Assembly: GCA_963991165.1 (NCBI GenBank)
Contig: CAXDOW010000009.1
Location: forward strand, 1-33,362
Direction: 5' to 3'
DNA: 33,362 nt
Source: GCA-2862585 sp963991165
Lineage (GTDB): Bacteria; Bacteroidota; Bacteroidia; Flavobacteriales; UBA7312
Of this stretch, positions 21,260 through 30,595 are shown one piece after another. The notes under the pieces were generated by a model. It was not told the origin of the DNA and did not search any database. It saw only the letters and a program-made list of their open reading frames with translations. How positions within the stretch are numbered: the first letter of the stretch is position 1; every line of letters begins with the position of its first letter. Both the position numbers and the translations under genes were made by a program.

Positions 21260-23647
21260 TTATTTCTTTGCAGTAGTATAAACGGTTCCTCTCCAGTAGA
21301 ATTTAGTCTTAGGGCTACTGCCAAACTGCTCAACCGCTAAGTCAAAGGCCGAGCCAAACGAGTGCATTTCAATCACAGGAATTTCTTCACCCAAGTAATT
21401 AATAGTCGTTAGAGTATTAACAATAGTCAATGGGTCATTTTCCATCTCCTCTTGCTCTTTGGCAGCCAGTTCCTCTTCTGTAAGTGGCCTTGGTCTTTCG
21501 GGAGCAATAGTAATTTCGTTCATAATGTTTTGAGCCCCAGCAAATTTGTCAATGATAAATAGAATGTAGCGCGCATCGACAGAAATGGTACGCTGAATAT
21601 CGTTTTCAAAGGCAATATCGCCACTCATAGCTTCCCAGTTGCCATCAAAGGCCGTACCAATAAGATCACCGTAGCCATTAAGCACCGGACTACCCGAGTT
21701 TCCTCCCGTAATATCATTGCCACTGATGAAGTTGATAATAAGGTCGCCGTTCTCATCGGCATAGCGTCCATAGTCTTTAGCATTGTACAGCTCTTCCAAA
21801 CGTTCTGGCACCATAAACTCATCATCTGTATTATCTTTTTTAGCCATCAAGCCATCTAAGGTAGTAACGAAGTCATAATGCATGGCATCGCCAGGAACGT
21901 AATCGCCTACCTGCCCATAGGTCAAACGCATGGTGGAATTAGCATTAGGATAAAAAGTTTTATTCGGCATCATTTCCCTCAAACCAGCAATGTAAAGACG
22001 TTCTCCTTTAGCCAGTCGTTCACGAACAGACATGCGCTTATCGCGAATGGAGTTCATGTAGTGGTCAAAAATGGAGTTGAACATACGCACGGCATAGTCT
22101 TTCTCTAGTTTGTAAACCGATGGTTTTTCTAAAAATTTGAAAAATTTGCTTTGGCTCACAAAGGGCGATGTTTTGTACACATAAGCCGCAAATTTGTGCC
22201 AGTCACCTTTGGTATAATTATGTTTTCTGACTTTTTCAAAAGCGTCAGGTTGCTTACCGTAAGGCACGTTGTCGTTGTAAAGCTCTAAGAGCTCGGCGAA
22301 CAAGTCTTGATCCAAATCTTTGTTGTAATCCTTAAAATGTTCTCTGGCAATGTCTTTCAATTCATTAATGGCCAAACGCTTGGCTTTAGGATCTTCTGGT
22401 AGATTTTTGATGGCGTCTTGTATTCTGTAAATGAAATAAAATACTTCGGCACCTTGAAAGACAGCTTCGTTGAGGTAAATTCGTACTTCATTAATTTTTT
22501 CGTTGTCGTAATAGGCATCGGCCAACAGGTCAAGTGCTTCGCCATATTTTTCAGATCGCGATTCGTCGGCATCTACCCAAGCATCAAACTGTGCTTCTAG
22601 GGCTTTCTTTTGATCATAGACCTTCATTCGCTTGAGCCCTTTAGTTTGTCCAATGTAGTACTTCCAATAGTTGGATGTTCTGGCATATTTGGAGGCGTAC
22701 TGAATACGCACTTTTTCTTTGGCGTCCATGTGGGTGCGCATCACGGCCAACTTACGTTCTCTAATTTCTACAACGGTAGGGTTATATTGTTCAATGGCCT
22801 GATTGACTCCCCAAGAAGATAGATACCTATCTGTTGACCCTGGAAATCCCATAATCATAGAAAAATCACCTTGCTCAACACCGTCTAAAGAAATGGGGAA
22901 GTGGTGCTTGGGCTTGTAAGGGATGTTGTCTTCAGAATACTCGGCAGGTTTTCCATCGGGGCCACTATACACTCTAAATAAAGCAAAATCACCCGTATGT
23001 CTAGGCCACATCCAGTTGTCTGTATCGCCACCATATTTTCCTATGGATGAGGGTGGGGCGCCTACTAATCTTACATCGTTAAATGTTTCATAGACCATGA
23101 GGTAGAAATCATTCCCTCCAAAAAAAGATTTAACGCGAGCATTGTAGTGTGAGCTGTCGGTAGCTTCGGCTACAATTTCGGCCGATAATTTACGAATCAC
23201 ACCACTTCTTTCTTCGTCAGAAACGGTATCTAAAGCACTGTTCATTCGTTCGCTTACGTCTTCCATTCTAACTAAAAACGATACGAATAAATCCTCATTT
23301 TCAAGCTCTTGGCTTTTGTCCATGGCCCAAAAGCCATCGGTGAGGTAGTCGCTTCCTACTTTGGAATGCGATTGTATTTGTCCGTAAGCACAGTGGTGGT
23401 TGGTTAGCAAGAGTCCTTGATCGGAAATCATTTCGGCTGTACAAAAGCCACCCAAAGAAACCACGGCATCTTTGATGGACGAATTGTTGATGTCATAAAT
23501 ATCGCTAGCCGATAACTTAAGGCCTAAGTTTTGCATATCGGCTTCGTTGTCGGAAAGAAGTAGCGGGAGCCACATGCCTTCATCGGCTTTCACAGTAAGA
23601 AAACCAATAACCAGCGCTATGGTAATGGTAAATAGTTTTTTGAACAT
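21260..23647 (-). CDS. S46-family dipeptidyl peptidase, DPP7-like
   Basis: A 795-residue exported serine peptidase. It has a signal peptide (about 1-21, GFLTVKA-DEG), then the S46 N-terminal DEGMWLP motif, catalytic His85 in LTNHHCAYG, a Trp-rich GGDTDNWMWPRHTGDFALFR block near residue 205-222 containing the likely Asp, and nucleophile Ser651 in DITGGNSGSPV. DPP7/DPP11 enzymes release dipeptides from oligopeptide N-termini in the periplasm of asaccharolytic and marine Bacteroidota. After the nucleophile this protein reads AFDGNWEAMSGD; Gly here, not the Arg typical of the Asp/Glu-specific DPP11, points to a DPP7-like preference for bulky hydrophobic P1 residues. It stands alone, with its own terminator. 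Confidence 0.93.
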   Translation of the reverse strand: MFKKLFTITIALVIGFLTVKADEGMWLPLLLSDNEADMQNLGLKLSASDIYDINNSSIKDAVVSLGGFCTAEMISDQGLLLTNHHCAYGQIQSHSKVGSDYLTDGFWAMDKSQELENEDLFVSFLVRMEDVSERMNSALDTVSDEERSGVIRKLSAEIVAEATDSSHYNARVKSFFGGNDFYLMVYETFNDVRLVGAPPSSIGKYGGDTDNWMWPRHTGDFALFRVYSGPDGKPAEYSEDNIPYKPKHHFPISLDGVEQGDFSMIMGFPGSTDRYLSSWGVNQAIEQYNPTVVEIRERKLAVMRTHMDAKEKVRIQYASKYARTSNYWKYYIGQTKGLKRMKVYDQKKALEAQFDAWVDADESRSEKYGEALDLLADAYYDNEKINEVRIYLNEAVFQGAEVFYFIYRIQDAIKNLPEDPKAKRLAINELKDIAREHFKDYNKDLDQDLFAELLELYNDNVPYGKQPDAFEKVRKHNYTKGDWHKFAAYVYKTSPFVSQSKFFKFLEKPSVYKLEKDYAVRMFNSIFDHYMNSIRDKRMSVRERLAKGERLYIAGLREMMPNKTFYPNANSTMRLTYGQVGDYVPGDAMHYDFVTTLDGLMAKKDNTDDEFMVPERLEELYNAKDYGRYADENGDLIINFISGNDITGGNSGSPVLNGYGDLIGTAFDGNWEAMSGDIAFENDIQRTISVDARYILFIIDKFAGAQNIMNEITIAPERPRPLTEEELAAKEQEEMENDPLTIVNTLTTINYLGEEIPVIEMHSFGSAFDLAVEQFGSSPKTKFYWRGTVYTTAKK

Positions 23648-23792
23648 AGTTGTGTTTTTTGAAATAATTGGATTCCTGCAAAGAAAAGAAAAATTCCTAG
23701 CGGGAAGATTAATTTTTTTGAGAACTAATCAACAATGAAGTGTAGAAAAACAGCGTTTTTTTGTTTTTGCTATGCCCCATTTTTGTAGGATA

Positions 23793-24602
23793 CTACAACG
23801 ATGGACTTATGGCTTCTTCTATCTTTCGGTTTTTGATACTTTGTTCTATACCGTCCCATAGCTTTATACGTGCTTTTAGACAGTTAATCGCTACAGTTTT
23901 GGCTTCTTGCCATTTGTGGTCGTCTGTCCCACATAGCTCTTCAATCATCTGTAGGGCCAGGGGAGTATGAACTTCTTCATCTAGCTCAATGTGTCGATCG
24001 AGGTAATAACGGAATGTGTCAAGCTTGCCAGGAAAATGTGTGTCCAAATCGGTAACTATCGAACGGAACATATCAGGAATGAGGTCTTCTCTTCCAAAGG
24101 TGAACGCGGCGGCTATCTCGTGTAATTTGCCTCGGTGTATGATGTCAAAAGTAGTTTTGACAAATTCCAGGGTGTAGTCGTTTAGTTGATCTACATTGAA
24201 TTTGAGTAATTCTTTGTGGGAATAGCCCGATAGTAGTCTTTTAATAAAACGTTCAACTTGTTCGGTATTGGCTTCGCACTGTTTCATGGCCTGTAAATAC
24301 ATTTCGTAGTGACTAGATGGATTACCTTCGATATCTATGTCACTTTCTTCTTCCAGTACAATCTCGTTGATGAGTCGGCGCGTTTTAGGGTTGCCAATGG
24401 GCATCCAAGGGGCATTCGTGCTGGTTAGACCATACTGAAGAGCTTTAAGCAAAGCCATAAAATCCCATACCGCAAACACATGTTGTTCCATTAAGATTTT
24501 AAGGTCGTCCAAATGACGCAGTTGCTGATAGACAGGATGGTCTAATAACAACTGCCTTAGAGGTAAGATGCCTTCTTTTATGTCAACTATTTTTGGATTC
24601 AT
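23793..24602 (-). CDS. DUF3050-family protein, candidate haem-oxygenase-fold metalloenzyme
   Basis: A 269-residue, all-helical, soluble protein of the DUF3050 family; function unknown. The layout resembles the TenA/haem-oxygenase-like fold: an N-terminal helix MEQHVFAVWDFMALLKALQ (38-56), then NEIVLEEESD...SSHYEMYLQAM (79-106), FTFGREDLIP (167-176) and YYLDRHIELDEEVHTPLAL (199-217). Acidic/His residues fall where haem-oxygenase-like diiron oxidases (CADD, UndA, SznF) bind iron: Glu84-86, His98, Glu172, and His204-x3-Asp208-x3-His212. That assignment is mine by pattern, not by alignment. It overlaps the DUF2480 gene by 4 bases at the end of the suf operon, so a link to Fe-S clusters or iron supply is suggested. 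Confidence 0.8.
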   Translation of the reverse strand: MNPKIVDIKEGILPLRQLLLDHPVYQQLRHLDDLKILMEQHVFAVWDFMALLKALQYGLTSTNAPWMPIGNPKTRRLINEIVLEEESDIDIEGNPSSHYEMYLQAMKQCEANTEQVERFIKRLLSGYSHKELLKFNVDQLNDYTLEFVKTTFDIIHRGKLHEIAAAFTFGREDLIPDMFRSIVTDLDTHFPGKLDTFRYYLDRHIELDEEVHTPLALQMIEELCGTDDHKWQEAKTVAINCLKARIKLWDGIEQSIKNRKIEEAISPSL

Positions 24603-25105
24603 TTTTTCTTGAATATAGGAACGGAGGAACAGGCCTCTCCGTACATTATACTTTTTGCTACGGGTCTCAATTTGTAGGTTATGGCTATGTAAGCAAATTC
24701 TGCAATTTTTAAATTGCTACATCCTTTGATAATAACTCGTTGGTCTTTGTATGGGCTAACATCTAAATTCATAATTATGGGCTGAAAAAGCAAACTTTCT
24801 AATTGCTCTAAGGTTCCTCTTACAACGGTTTTGGCATGTGGTGTGAGTGATGAAGCAATAAGCATGTAGGCCCATACAGGAACTGTGGCATCGACAGTAC
24901 AGTCAATAGTAACGTGCTGGTTTTTGTACTGTGACCAATCGTGCTGTTTGACTTGTTCTCTAAAGCCTTTTTCTTTTAGAATAAGCTCTTCAAACAACCA
25001 GTATTTTAGATCTATGACAGTTCGCCTACCTTTGGGGTAAAACTCCTCCAAATCGAAAGTTATAAGACCGCTATTGGCTACTTTATTTACAATCTCATCA
25101 GTCAT
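24599..25105 (-). CDS. DUF2480-family protein of the suf operon
   Basis: A 168-residue soluble protein matching the DUF2480 family of Bacteroidota: SGLITFDLEEFYPKGRRTVIDLKYWLFEELILKEKGFRE, DWSQYKNQHVTIDCTVDATVPVWAYMLIASSLTP and a C-terminal CSNLKIAEFAYIAITYKLRPVAKSIMYGEACSSVP. Two cysteines, in KGCSNLK and GEACSSVP, recall a possible cluster- or metal-binding use but are unproven. The gene lies 2 bases after the SufT-like gene and overlaps DUF3050 by 4. Consistent placement with suf genes in this phylum implies an accessory role in Fe-S assembly; the reaction is not known. Confidence 0.82.
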   Translation of the reverse strand: MTDEIVNKVANSGLITFDLEEFYPKGRRTVIDLKYWLFEELILKEKGFREQVKQHDWSQYKNQHVTIDCTVDATVPVWAYMLIASSLTPHAKTVVRGTLEQLESLLFQPIIMNLDVSPYKDQRVIIKGCSNLKIAEFAYIAITYKLRPVAKSIMYGEACSSVPIFKKK

Positions 25106-25107
25106 AC

Positions 25108-25431
25108 TTACATCATTCCTAGCTCTAGCTTGGCTTCTTCACTCATCATGTCCTTATCCCATGGGGGGTCAAAGGTGATATTGACTTTTACATTACGTAC
25201 TTCTTCCACCACTTTAACTTTTTCTTCGACTTCAACGGGTAAGGTTTCAGCGACGGGGCAGTTAGGTGAGGTTAAGGTCATTTCTATTTCAACGTCGCAC
25301 TCTTCGCTGACTTGAATATCGTATATTAACCCTAACTCGTAGATGTTAACGGGAATTTCTGGATCATAAATTTGACAAATCCGCTCAACCACTTTTTCAC
25401 CTATTGCTTGTAATTCGGCGTCTGTTTTCAT
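25108..25431 (-). CDS. SufT-like DUF59/MIP18-family Fe-S assembly protein
   Basis: A 107-residue DUF59 protein with the family motifs DPEIPVNIYELGLIYDI (23-39) and the conserved Cys58 in LTSPNCPVAE, then an FDPPWDKDMMSEEAKLELGM C-terminus typical of the Bacteroidota and Firmicutes SufT group. It helps mature Fe-S proteins, probably in transferring clusters to targets. It sits between sufE (5 bases upstream) and the DUF2480 gene (2 bases downstream), so all three are on one message. Confidence 0.9.
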   Translation of the reverse strand: MKTDAELQAIGEKVVERICQIYDPEIPVNIYELGLIYDIQVSEECDVEIEMTLTSPNCPVAETLPVEVEEKVKVVEEVRNVKVNITFDPPWDKDMMSEEAKLELGMM

Positions 25432-25436
25432 AATTC

Positions 25437-25859
25437 TTAGTTTTTTGATTGGAACGCTAGAGCGTATAGTTTCATTTGTTTGACCATAGAAACCAAGCCG
25501 TTAGCACGAGTTGGCGAGAGTTGTTCTTTTAGTCCAATTTGATTAATAAAATCGGTATCTGCTTCCACAATATCGCTTGCAGACTGTCCAGAAAATGTCC
25601 TTACTAAAAGAGCAATGATGCCTTTAGTCATGATGGCATCGCTGTCGGCAGTATAAATGACTTTGTGGCCTTGCTGTTGGGCGTGTAGCCAAACCTGTGA
25701 TTGGCACCCTTTGATGAGGTTGTCTTTCACTTTGTGCTGTGGGTCTATCAGAGGAAGTGATTTTCCCAAATCAATGATGTGTTCGTATTTGTCCATCCAT
25801 TGATCAAACATATCGAACTCCTCAATGATGTCTTGTTGTATGTCTTGAATACTTGCCAT
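25437..25859 (-). CDS. sufE: SufE, sulfur acceptor for SufS
   Basis: A 140-residue SufE protein with the acceptor residue Cys52 in LIKGCQSQVWLHA, and the helix-rich C-terminal IMTKGIIALLVRTFSGQSASDI. It takes persulfide sulfur from the SufS cysteine and passes it to the SufBCD scaffold. It lies 2 bases after sufS and 5 bases before the DUF59 gene. Confidence 0.95.
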   Translation of the reverse strand: MASIQDIQQDIIEEFDMFDQWMDKYEHIIDLGKSLPLIDPQHKVKDNLIKGCQSQVWLHAQQQGHKVIYTADSDAIMTKGIIALLVRTFSGQSASDIVEADTDFINQIGLKEQLSPTRANGLVSMVKQMKLYALAFQSKN

Positions 25860-25861
25860 AG

Positions 25862-27076
25862 TTAAGAAAGCATTTGTTGAGCTTTTTTTACTCCTTTTAC
25901 TAGTCGGTCAATGTCTTGTTCATTGTTGTAAACGGCCAAAGAAGCACGTATAGTGCCTGGAATTCCAAAATTATCCATAATGGGTTGTGCACAGTGATGA
26001 CCGGTACGGACGGCAATGCCTTGCTTATCCAAAATTACTCCTATGTCGTAGGGGTGCGTATGACCAACTAAAAATGAAATGACAGCGGTTTTATGTGGGG
26101 CCTGTCCAACGATACGCATGCCGTCAATTTTTAGTAATTCATCGGTGGCATAAGTGAGTATTGCTTGTTCATGTTGAGCTACTTTTTCCAACCCTAAGTC
26201 ATTGAGCCAATCAATGGCGACTTTGAAAGCAATTCCACCAGCAATATTGGGAGTACCAGCTTCAAACTTATGTGGCAAATCGGCATAAGTAGTTTGTTCA
26301 AAACTTACTGTTGCAATCATTTCCCCCCCTCCTTGATAGGGAGGTAGTTGCTTCAATAGATGTTCTTTTCCATAGAGGACTCCAACGCCTGTTGGCCCAT
26401 ATGCTTTGTGCCCTGAAATGCAGTAAAAATCGGCATCTAACTCTCGAACGTCAATGGCACAGTGCGGTCCTGCTTGTGCTCCATCTACCATGACGACAGC
26501 CCCTTTTTCATGAGCCCACCGTATCATTTGCTGAATTGGATTGATGGTGCCTAGGGCGTTAGAAATATGGTTGACAGCGACTACTTTTGTGTGCTCGGAA
26601 AGGAGTTGCTTGTAGGCCTCCATATCGAGTACTCCACGTTCATCCATAGGAATAACTTTGAGTGTCGATTTGGTTTGTTCACAGAGCATTTGCCAAGGCA
26701 CAATATTTGAGTGATGTTCTAGGTTAGAAACAAGTATTTCGTCTCCCTTTTTAAGTAGGGAGCGATAGCCATTAGCAACGAGATTTATGGATTCTGTATT
26801 GCCTTTGGTAAAAATAATTTCGTGCAGGTATTCAGCATTAATGTGCTGTCTGAGCGTTTCTCTGGACGCTTCATAGGCATCGGTGGCCTGTTGACTCAGA
26901 AAGTGTACACCACGATGAATATTTGCATTTTGCTTTTGGTAATAATGGCTAATTGCGTCGATAACCACTTGAGGCTTGTGGGTTGTTGCTCCATTATCAA
27001 GATATACTAAGGGATAGCCATTGACTTCTTGATGAAGAGTCGGGAACTGTTGTCGGATATGTTGAATGTCCAACAT
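25862..27076 (-). CDS. sufS: SufS cysteine desulfurase
   Basis: A 404-residue class V aminotransferase-fold desulfurase of the SufS group. The PLP lysine is Lys224 in CISGHKAYGPTGVGVLYG, and the persulfide-forming Cys362 is in RTGHHCAQP. The His/Asp PLP-contact residues are present in NLEHHSNIVPW and VDGAQAGPH. It frees sulfur from cysteine for the SufE acceptor. One base separates it from sufD, two from sufE. Confidence 0.96.
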   Translation of the reverse strand: MLDIQHIRQQFPTLHQEVNGYPLVYLDNGATTHKPQVVIDAISHYYQKQNANIHRGVHFLSQQATDAYEASRETLRQHINAEYLHEIIFTKGNTESINLVANGYRSLLKKGDEILVSNLEHHSNIVPWQMLCEQTKSTLKVIPMDERGVLDMEAYKQLLSEHTKVVAVNHISNALGTINPIQQMIRWAHEKGAVVMVDGAQAGPHCAIDVRELDADFYCISGHKAYGPTGVGVLYGKEHLLKQLPPYQGGGEMIATVSFEQTTYADLPHKFEAGTPNIAGGIAFKVAIDWLNDLGLEKVAQHEQAILTYATDELLKIDGMRIVGQAPHKTAVISFLVGHTHPYDIGVILDKQGIAVRTGHHCAQPIMDNFGIPGTIRASLAVYNNEQDIDRLVKGVKKAQQMLS

Positions 27077-27077
27077 G

Positions 27078-28376
27078 TTAAATTTCTAAACTAATATCAA
27101 CACCTAATTTTTCGGCAATAATTCGATTTATTTTATGCTTGAGTTCGGCAATTTTAACATTACTCAGCACATCGTTGGCGAAGGCGTACATTAAGGTCGC
27201 TTGGGCTTCTTTTAGAGGAATGCCTCTTGATCGTAAATAAAAGAGGGCCTCGTCATCTAATTGTCCTACGGTACACCCATGACTACAAGCTACATCATCG
27301 GCATAAATCTCTAATTGTGGTTTGGTATCTATGGAAGCCTCATCGGTCAGTAGCAAATTGTTATTGGACTGAAAAGCGTTTGTTTTTTGTGCATCGGGGC
27401 GAACCATGACTTTACCATTAAAAATACCTTTGGCATTATTATCAAAGATGCCTTTGTACATTTCATTGCTTTGGCAATTGGGAACAGCATGATCGACCAA
27501 TGTGTGATGATCGACCAACTGGTCTTGTCCAATAAGAGTAACCCCCCTCATATTACTTTCAGCATGTTCGCCATGAAGAATAAAACTGAGGTTGTTTCTT
27601 ATAAAGGTACTTCCAAAACTAAACGTATCTACCGTACAGTTGGATTGTTTTTCTTGCATTACCCAAGTATTGTCAATCAATGAACACTGACGTTGGTCAT
27701 TTTGTATTTTGTAAAGGTCAACAACCGACTGTTGGTGAGCGAAAATTTCTGTAAGGGCATTAGTAAAGACGGGATTGCCATCAGTATTTTGATGACGCTC
27801 TGTGAGTTGTACTTGGGCATTTTCTTCGGCGATAATGATATTTCGTGTTTGTAAAAACACATCATCGGAGGTGTCTTTGGTAAAATAAATTATCTGAACG
27901 GGTTTGTCAACAACGGTGTTTTTAGGAACGTAAACAAATACACCTTCTTGACACAGGGCATTATTTAAGGACACGAAACTGTCAGGCTTGTCGCCTAAAG
28001 ATTTTGCCCAGTATTTCTTTAGCAATGCGGGATGTGTCGTTTCGGCAATGGACAGCGGACAAATGATGAAGTGTGACGTGTCAATGTTTGACAAACTCTC
28101 ATCAAATTGTCCGTTAACAAACACCATCAAATAGGTATCGGTTTCGGTCAAAATGAATTCGTTTACAACTTCCTTAGAAATGTCTGAAGATTTAGTTGAA
28201 AGCTGATAGTCTTTTTTGAGTACGGGCAATGGATTGGTGTATTTCCATTCCTCGTCTTTGACTGACGGAAAGCCGTTTTTCTCCAATCTCAACATGTTTT
28301 CCTTGCGTTGTTCTTGAAAAGAAAAAGCCGATTCGTTTTGGTAATATGCTTGTATGAGTTTGTCTTTGAATGTCAC
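27078..28376 (-). CDS. sufD: SufD, Fe-S scaffold subunit
   Basis: About 432 residues of a SufD protein: N-terminal helical region with EEWKYTNP, a beta-helix core, and the C-terminal segment ADDVACSHGCTVGQLDDEALFYLRSRGI shared by SufB and SufD, with the conserved Cys-Ser-His. It joins SufB and SufC to form the scaffold that assembles Fe-S clusters. The start is debatable: an ATG at 28403 would overlap sufC by 31 bases, but the GTG at 28376 overlaps the sufC stop as GTGA and places the N-terminus (TFKDKLIQ) where SufD proteins normally begin. I prefer the GTG. sufS follows after one base. Confidence 0.93.
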   Translation of the reverse strand: MTFKDKLIQAYYQNESAFSFQEQRKENMLRLEKNGFPSVKDEEWKYTNPLPVLKKDYQLSTKSSDISKEVVNEFILTETDTYLMVFVNGQFDESLSNIDTSHFIICPLSIAETTHPALLKKYWAKSLGDKPDSFVSLNNALCQEGVFVYVPKNTVVDKPVQIIYFTKDTSDDVFLQTRNIIIAEENAQVQLTERHQNTDGNPVFTNALTEIFAHQQSVVDLYKIQNDQRQCSLIDNTWVMQEKQSNCTVDTFSFGSTFIRNNLSFILHGEHAESNMRGVTLIGQDQLVDHHTLVDHAVPNCQSNEMYKGIFDNNAKGIFNGKVMVRPDAQKTNAFQSNNNLLLTDEASIDTKPQLEIYADDVACSHGCTVGQLDDEALFYLRSRGIPLKEAQATLMYAFANDVLSNVKIAELKHKINRIIAEKLGVDISLEI

Positions 28377-29128
28377 AGTTCTTGTGTTTCTTTGATAATC
28401 CAATCATAGCCTTTTTCTTCTAATTCTAAAGCCAGTTCCTTAGTCCCTGATTTGACGATCTTTCCATCGTGTAAAACATGGACAAAATCGGGCACAATGT
28501 ACTCCAACAAGCGTTGGTAGTGGGTTATGACAACTGTGGCGTTACCGGGTGATTTGAGCTTGTTGACACCGTTAGCTACAATTCGCAGGGCATCAATATC
28601 TAAGCCCGAATCGGTTTCATCTAATATGGCTAGCTTGGGCTCGAGCATGGCCATTTGAAATATTTCATTTCTTTTCTTTTCTCCACCCGAAAAACCATGA
28701 TTTAGCGAGCGGCTAAGAAATCCTTTTTTTATTTCTAAAAGAGCCATTTTCTCCCTCATCATAGCCAATAAATCTTTAGCTGGAATGGGCTCTAACCCTT
28801 GTGCTTTACGACTTTCATTAAGGGATGTTTTTATAAAATTAGACACGGAGACACCAGGAATTTCTATGGGGTATTGAAAGGATAGAAAAATGCCTAAGTG
28901 AGCTCGTTCTTCAGGCGATAAATCAATGATGCTTTGGCCATTAAACTGGATATCGCCACCATTGATGTCGTATTCTTCGCGGCCGGCAATAACGGCAGAA
29001 AGCGTGCTTTTACCAGAGCCGTTTGGCCCCATAATAGCGTGTACTTCACCAGCGTTGACAGTTAGGTTTATGCCGTTTAGTATGTGGTTGCCTTCAACAG
29101 AGGCTTTTAGTTCGTTTACGTATAACAT
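28373..29128 (-). CDS. sufC: SufC ATPase
   Basis: A 251-residue soluble ABC ATPase. Walker A GPNGSGKSTL (35-44), ABC signature FSGGEKKRNEI and Walker B LAILDETDSGLD are complete; the EKKRNEI and DETDSGLD forms are those of SufC. It powers the SufBCD scaffold. Eleven bases separate it from sufB, and its stop overlaps the likely GTG start of sufD by four bases (GTGA). Confidence 0.97.
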   Translation of the reverse strand: MLYVNELKASVEGNHILNGINLTVNAGEVHAIMGPNGSGKSTLSAVIAGREEYDINGGDIQFNGQSIIDLSPEERAHLGIFLSFQYPIEIPGVSVSNFIKTSLNESRKAQGLEPIPAKDLLAMMREKMALLEIKKGFLSRSLNHGFSGGEKKRNEIFQMAMLEPKLAILDETDSGLDIDALRIVANGVNKLKSPGNATVVITHYQRLLEYIVPDFVHVLHDGKIVKSGTKELALELEEKGYDWIIKETQEL

Positions 29129-29139
29129 GTTTTGTTTTT

Positions 29140-30582
29140 TTATCCAACACTTCCTTCCAGACTAATGGCAAGCAGTTTTTGTGCCTCCACAGCAAATTCC
29201 ATAGGAAGTTGATTTAATACATCTTTACAATAACCATTGACGATAAGGGCAATGGCTTCCTCCGTTCCTATGCCTCGCTGATTGCAATAAAAGATTTGAT
29301 CTTCTCCAATCTTAGAGGTGGTGGCCTCGTGCTCAATTTTTGCAGATTTATTTTTTACTTCTATGTAGGGAAAAGTGTGAGAGCCGCATTTATCGCCCAT
29401 TAAAAGGGAGTCGCATTGAGAGAAATTTCGAGCATTATGGGCGTTTTTCTGGATTTTAACTAATCCTCTGTAACTGCCTTCACTATGTCCAGCACAAATA
29501 CCTTTTGATATGATGGTGCTTTTAGTGTTTTTTCCCAAGTGAATCATTTTTGTTCCTGTGTCGGCTTGTTGATAGTTGTTTGTAACAGCTACGGAGTAAA
29601 ATTCGCCAATGGAATCATCGCCTTTCAAAATACAGGAGGGGTATTTCCAGGTTACTGCAGACCCAGTTTCAACTTGTGTCCATGATATTTTGGAACGATT
29701 GTAACAAACCCCTCGTTTGGTAACAAAGTTGAATACGCCACCTACCCCATTGGCATCGCCAGGATACCAGTTTTGTACGGTGGAATATTTGATTTCAGCA
29801 TCGTCCATGGCAATGAGTTCTACAACAGCAGCATGGAGTTGATTTTCGTCGCGCATAGGTGCAGTACACCCCTCCAAATAGCTGACATAACTACTTTCGT
29901 CTGCAATGAGTAAGGTGCGCTCAAATTGACCAGTTCCCGCTTGGTTGATTCTGAAATAGGTGGATAACTCCATAGGGCATTTTACACCTTTGGGAATGTA
30001 ACAAAAGGATCCGTCAGTAAAGACGGCCGAATTCAAGGCAGAAAAGAAATTGTCTGTACTAGGAACAACGGTTCCAATGTATTTTTTGACTAACTCTGGG
30101 TGTTCTTGTACCGCTTCGCTGATGGAGCAAAATATAATGCCTAGTTCGGCTAACTTGTCCTTAAAGCTAGTGGCGACGGAGACACTGTCCATGACAAAAT
30201 CAACGGCTACACCAGCTAATTTCTTTTGCTCGTCTATGGATATACCAAGCTTGTCAAAGGTTTTTTTCATTTCCGGATCCAGTTCATCCAAACTATTTAA
30301 CTTTTTCTTTTGTTTGGGGGCTGCATAGTAAATGATATCTTGATAGTTGGGTTTTTCGTAGTTAATATTAGCCCAGTTGGGTTCTTGCATTTTTTTCCAA
30401 TGAGCAAATGCTTTCAGTCGAAAATCAAGCAACCATTTAGGTTCTTTTTTTTTCTTTGATATAAGTCGAATAACATCTTCGTTGAGACCTTTTTGGATGG
30501 TATCACTCTCAATATTGGTGGTGAAGCCGTATTTGTATTCACTACCAGTTACTTCTTCTAATATTTTTTCTTCTTCTGTCAA
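29140..30582 (-). CDS. sufB: SufB, Fe-S scaffold subunit
   Basis: A 480-residue SufB of normal length. Strong family blocks include KYGFTTNIESDTIQKGLNEDVIRLIS, the central NQLHAAVVELIAMDDAEIKYSTVQNWYPGD, and the C-terminal cluster-site segment GDKCGSHTFPYIEVKN with EHEATTSKIGEDQIFYCNQRGI. It forms the scaffold with SufC and SufD. It is second in the operon, 13 bases after the A-type carrier gene. Confidence 0.97.
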   Translation of the reverse strand: MTEEEKILEEVTGSEYKYGFTTNIESDTIQKGLNEDVIRLISKKKKEPKWLLDFRLKAFAHWKKMQEPNWANINYEKPNYQDIIYYAAPKQKKKLNSLDELDPEMKKTFDKLGISIDEQKKLAGVAVDFVMDSVSVATSFKDKLAELGIIFCSISEAVQEHPELVKKYIGTVVPSTDNFFSALNSAVFTDGSFCYIPKGVKCPMELSTYFRINQAGTGQFERTLLIADESSYVSYLEGCTAPMRDENQLHAAVVELIAMDDAEIKYSTVQNWYPGDANGVGGVFNFVTKRGVCYNRSKISWTQVETGSAVTWKYPSCILKGDDSIGEFYSVAVTNNYQQADTGTKMIHLGKNTKSTIISKGICAGHSEGSYRGLVKIQKNAHNARNFSQCDSLLMGDKCGSHTFPYIEVKNKSAKIEHEATTSKIGEDQIFYCNQRGIGTEEAIALIVNGYCKDVLNQLPMEFAVEAQKLLAISLEGSVG

Positions 30583-30595
30583 ATCTGTTGTTTAA

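Noticed and set aside
23745..23760. A/T-rich hairpin GAAAAAC-AGC-GTTTTT as a terminator for the suf operon
   Set aside because: The stem is short and almost all A-T, with no convincing T tail on the minus strand; too weak to list.
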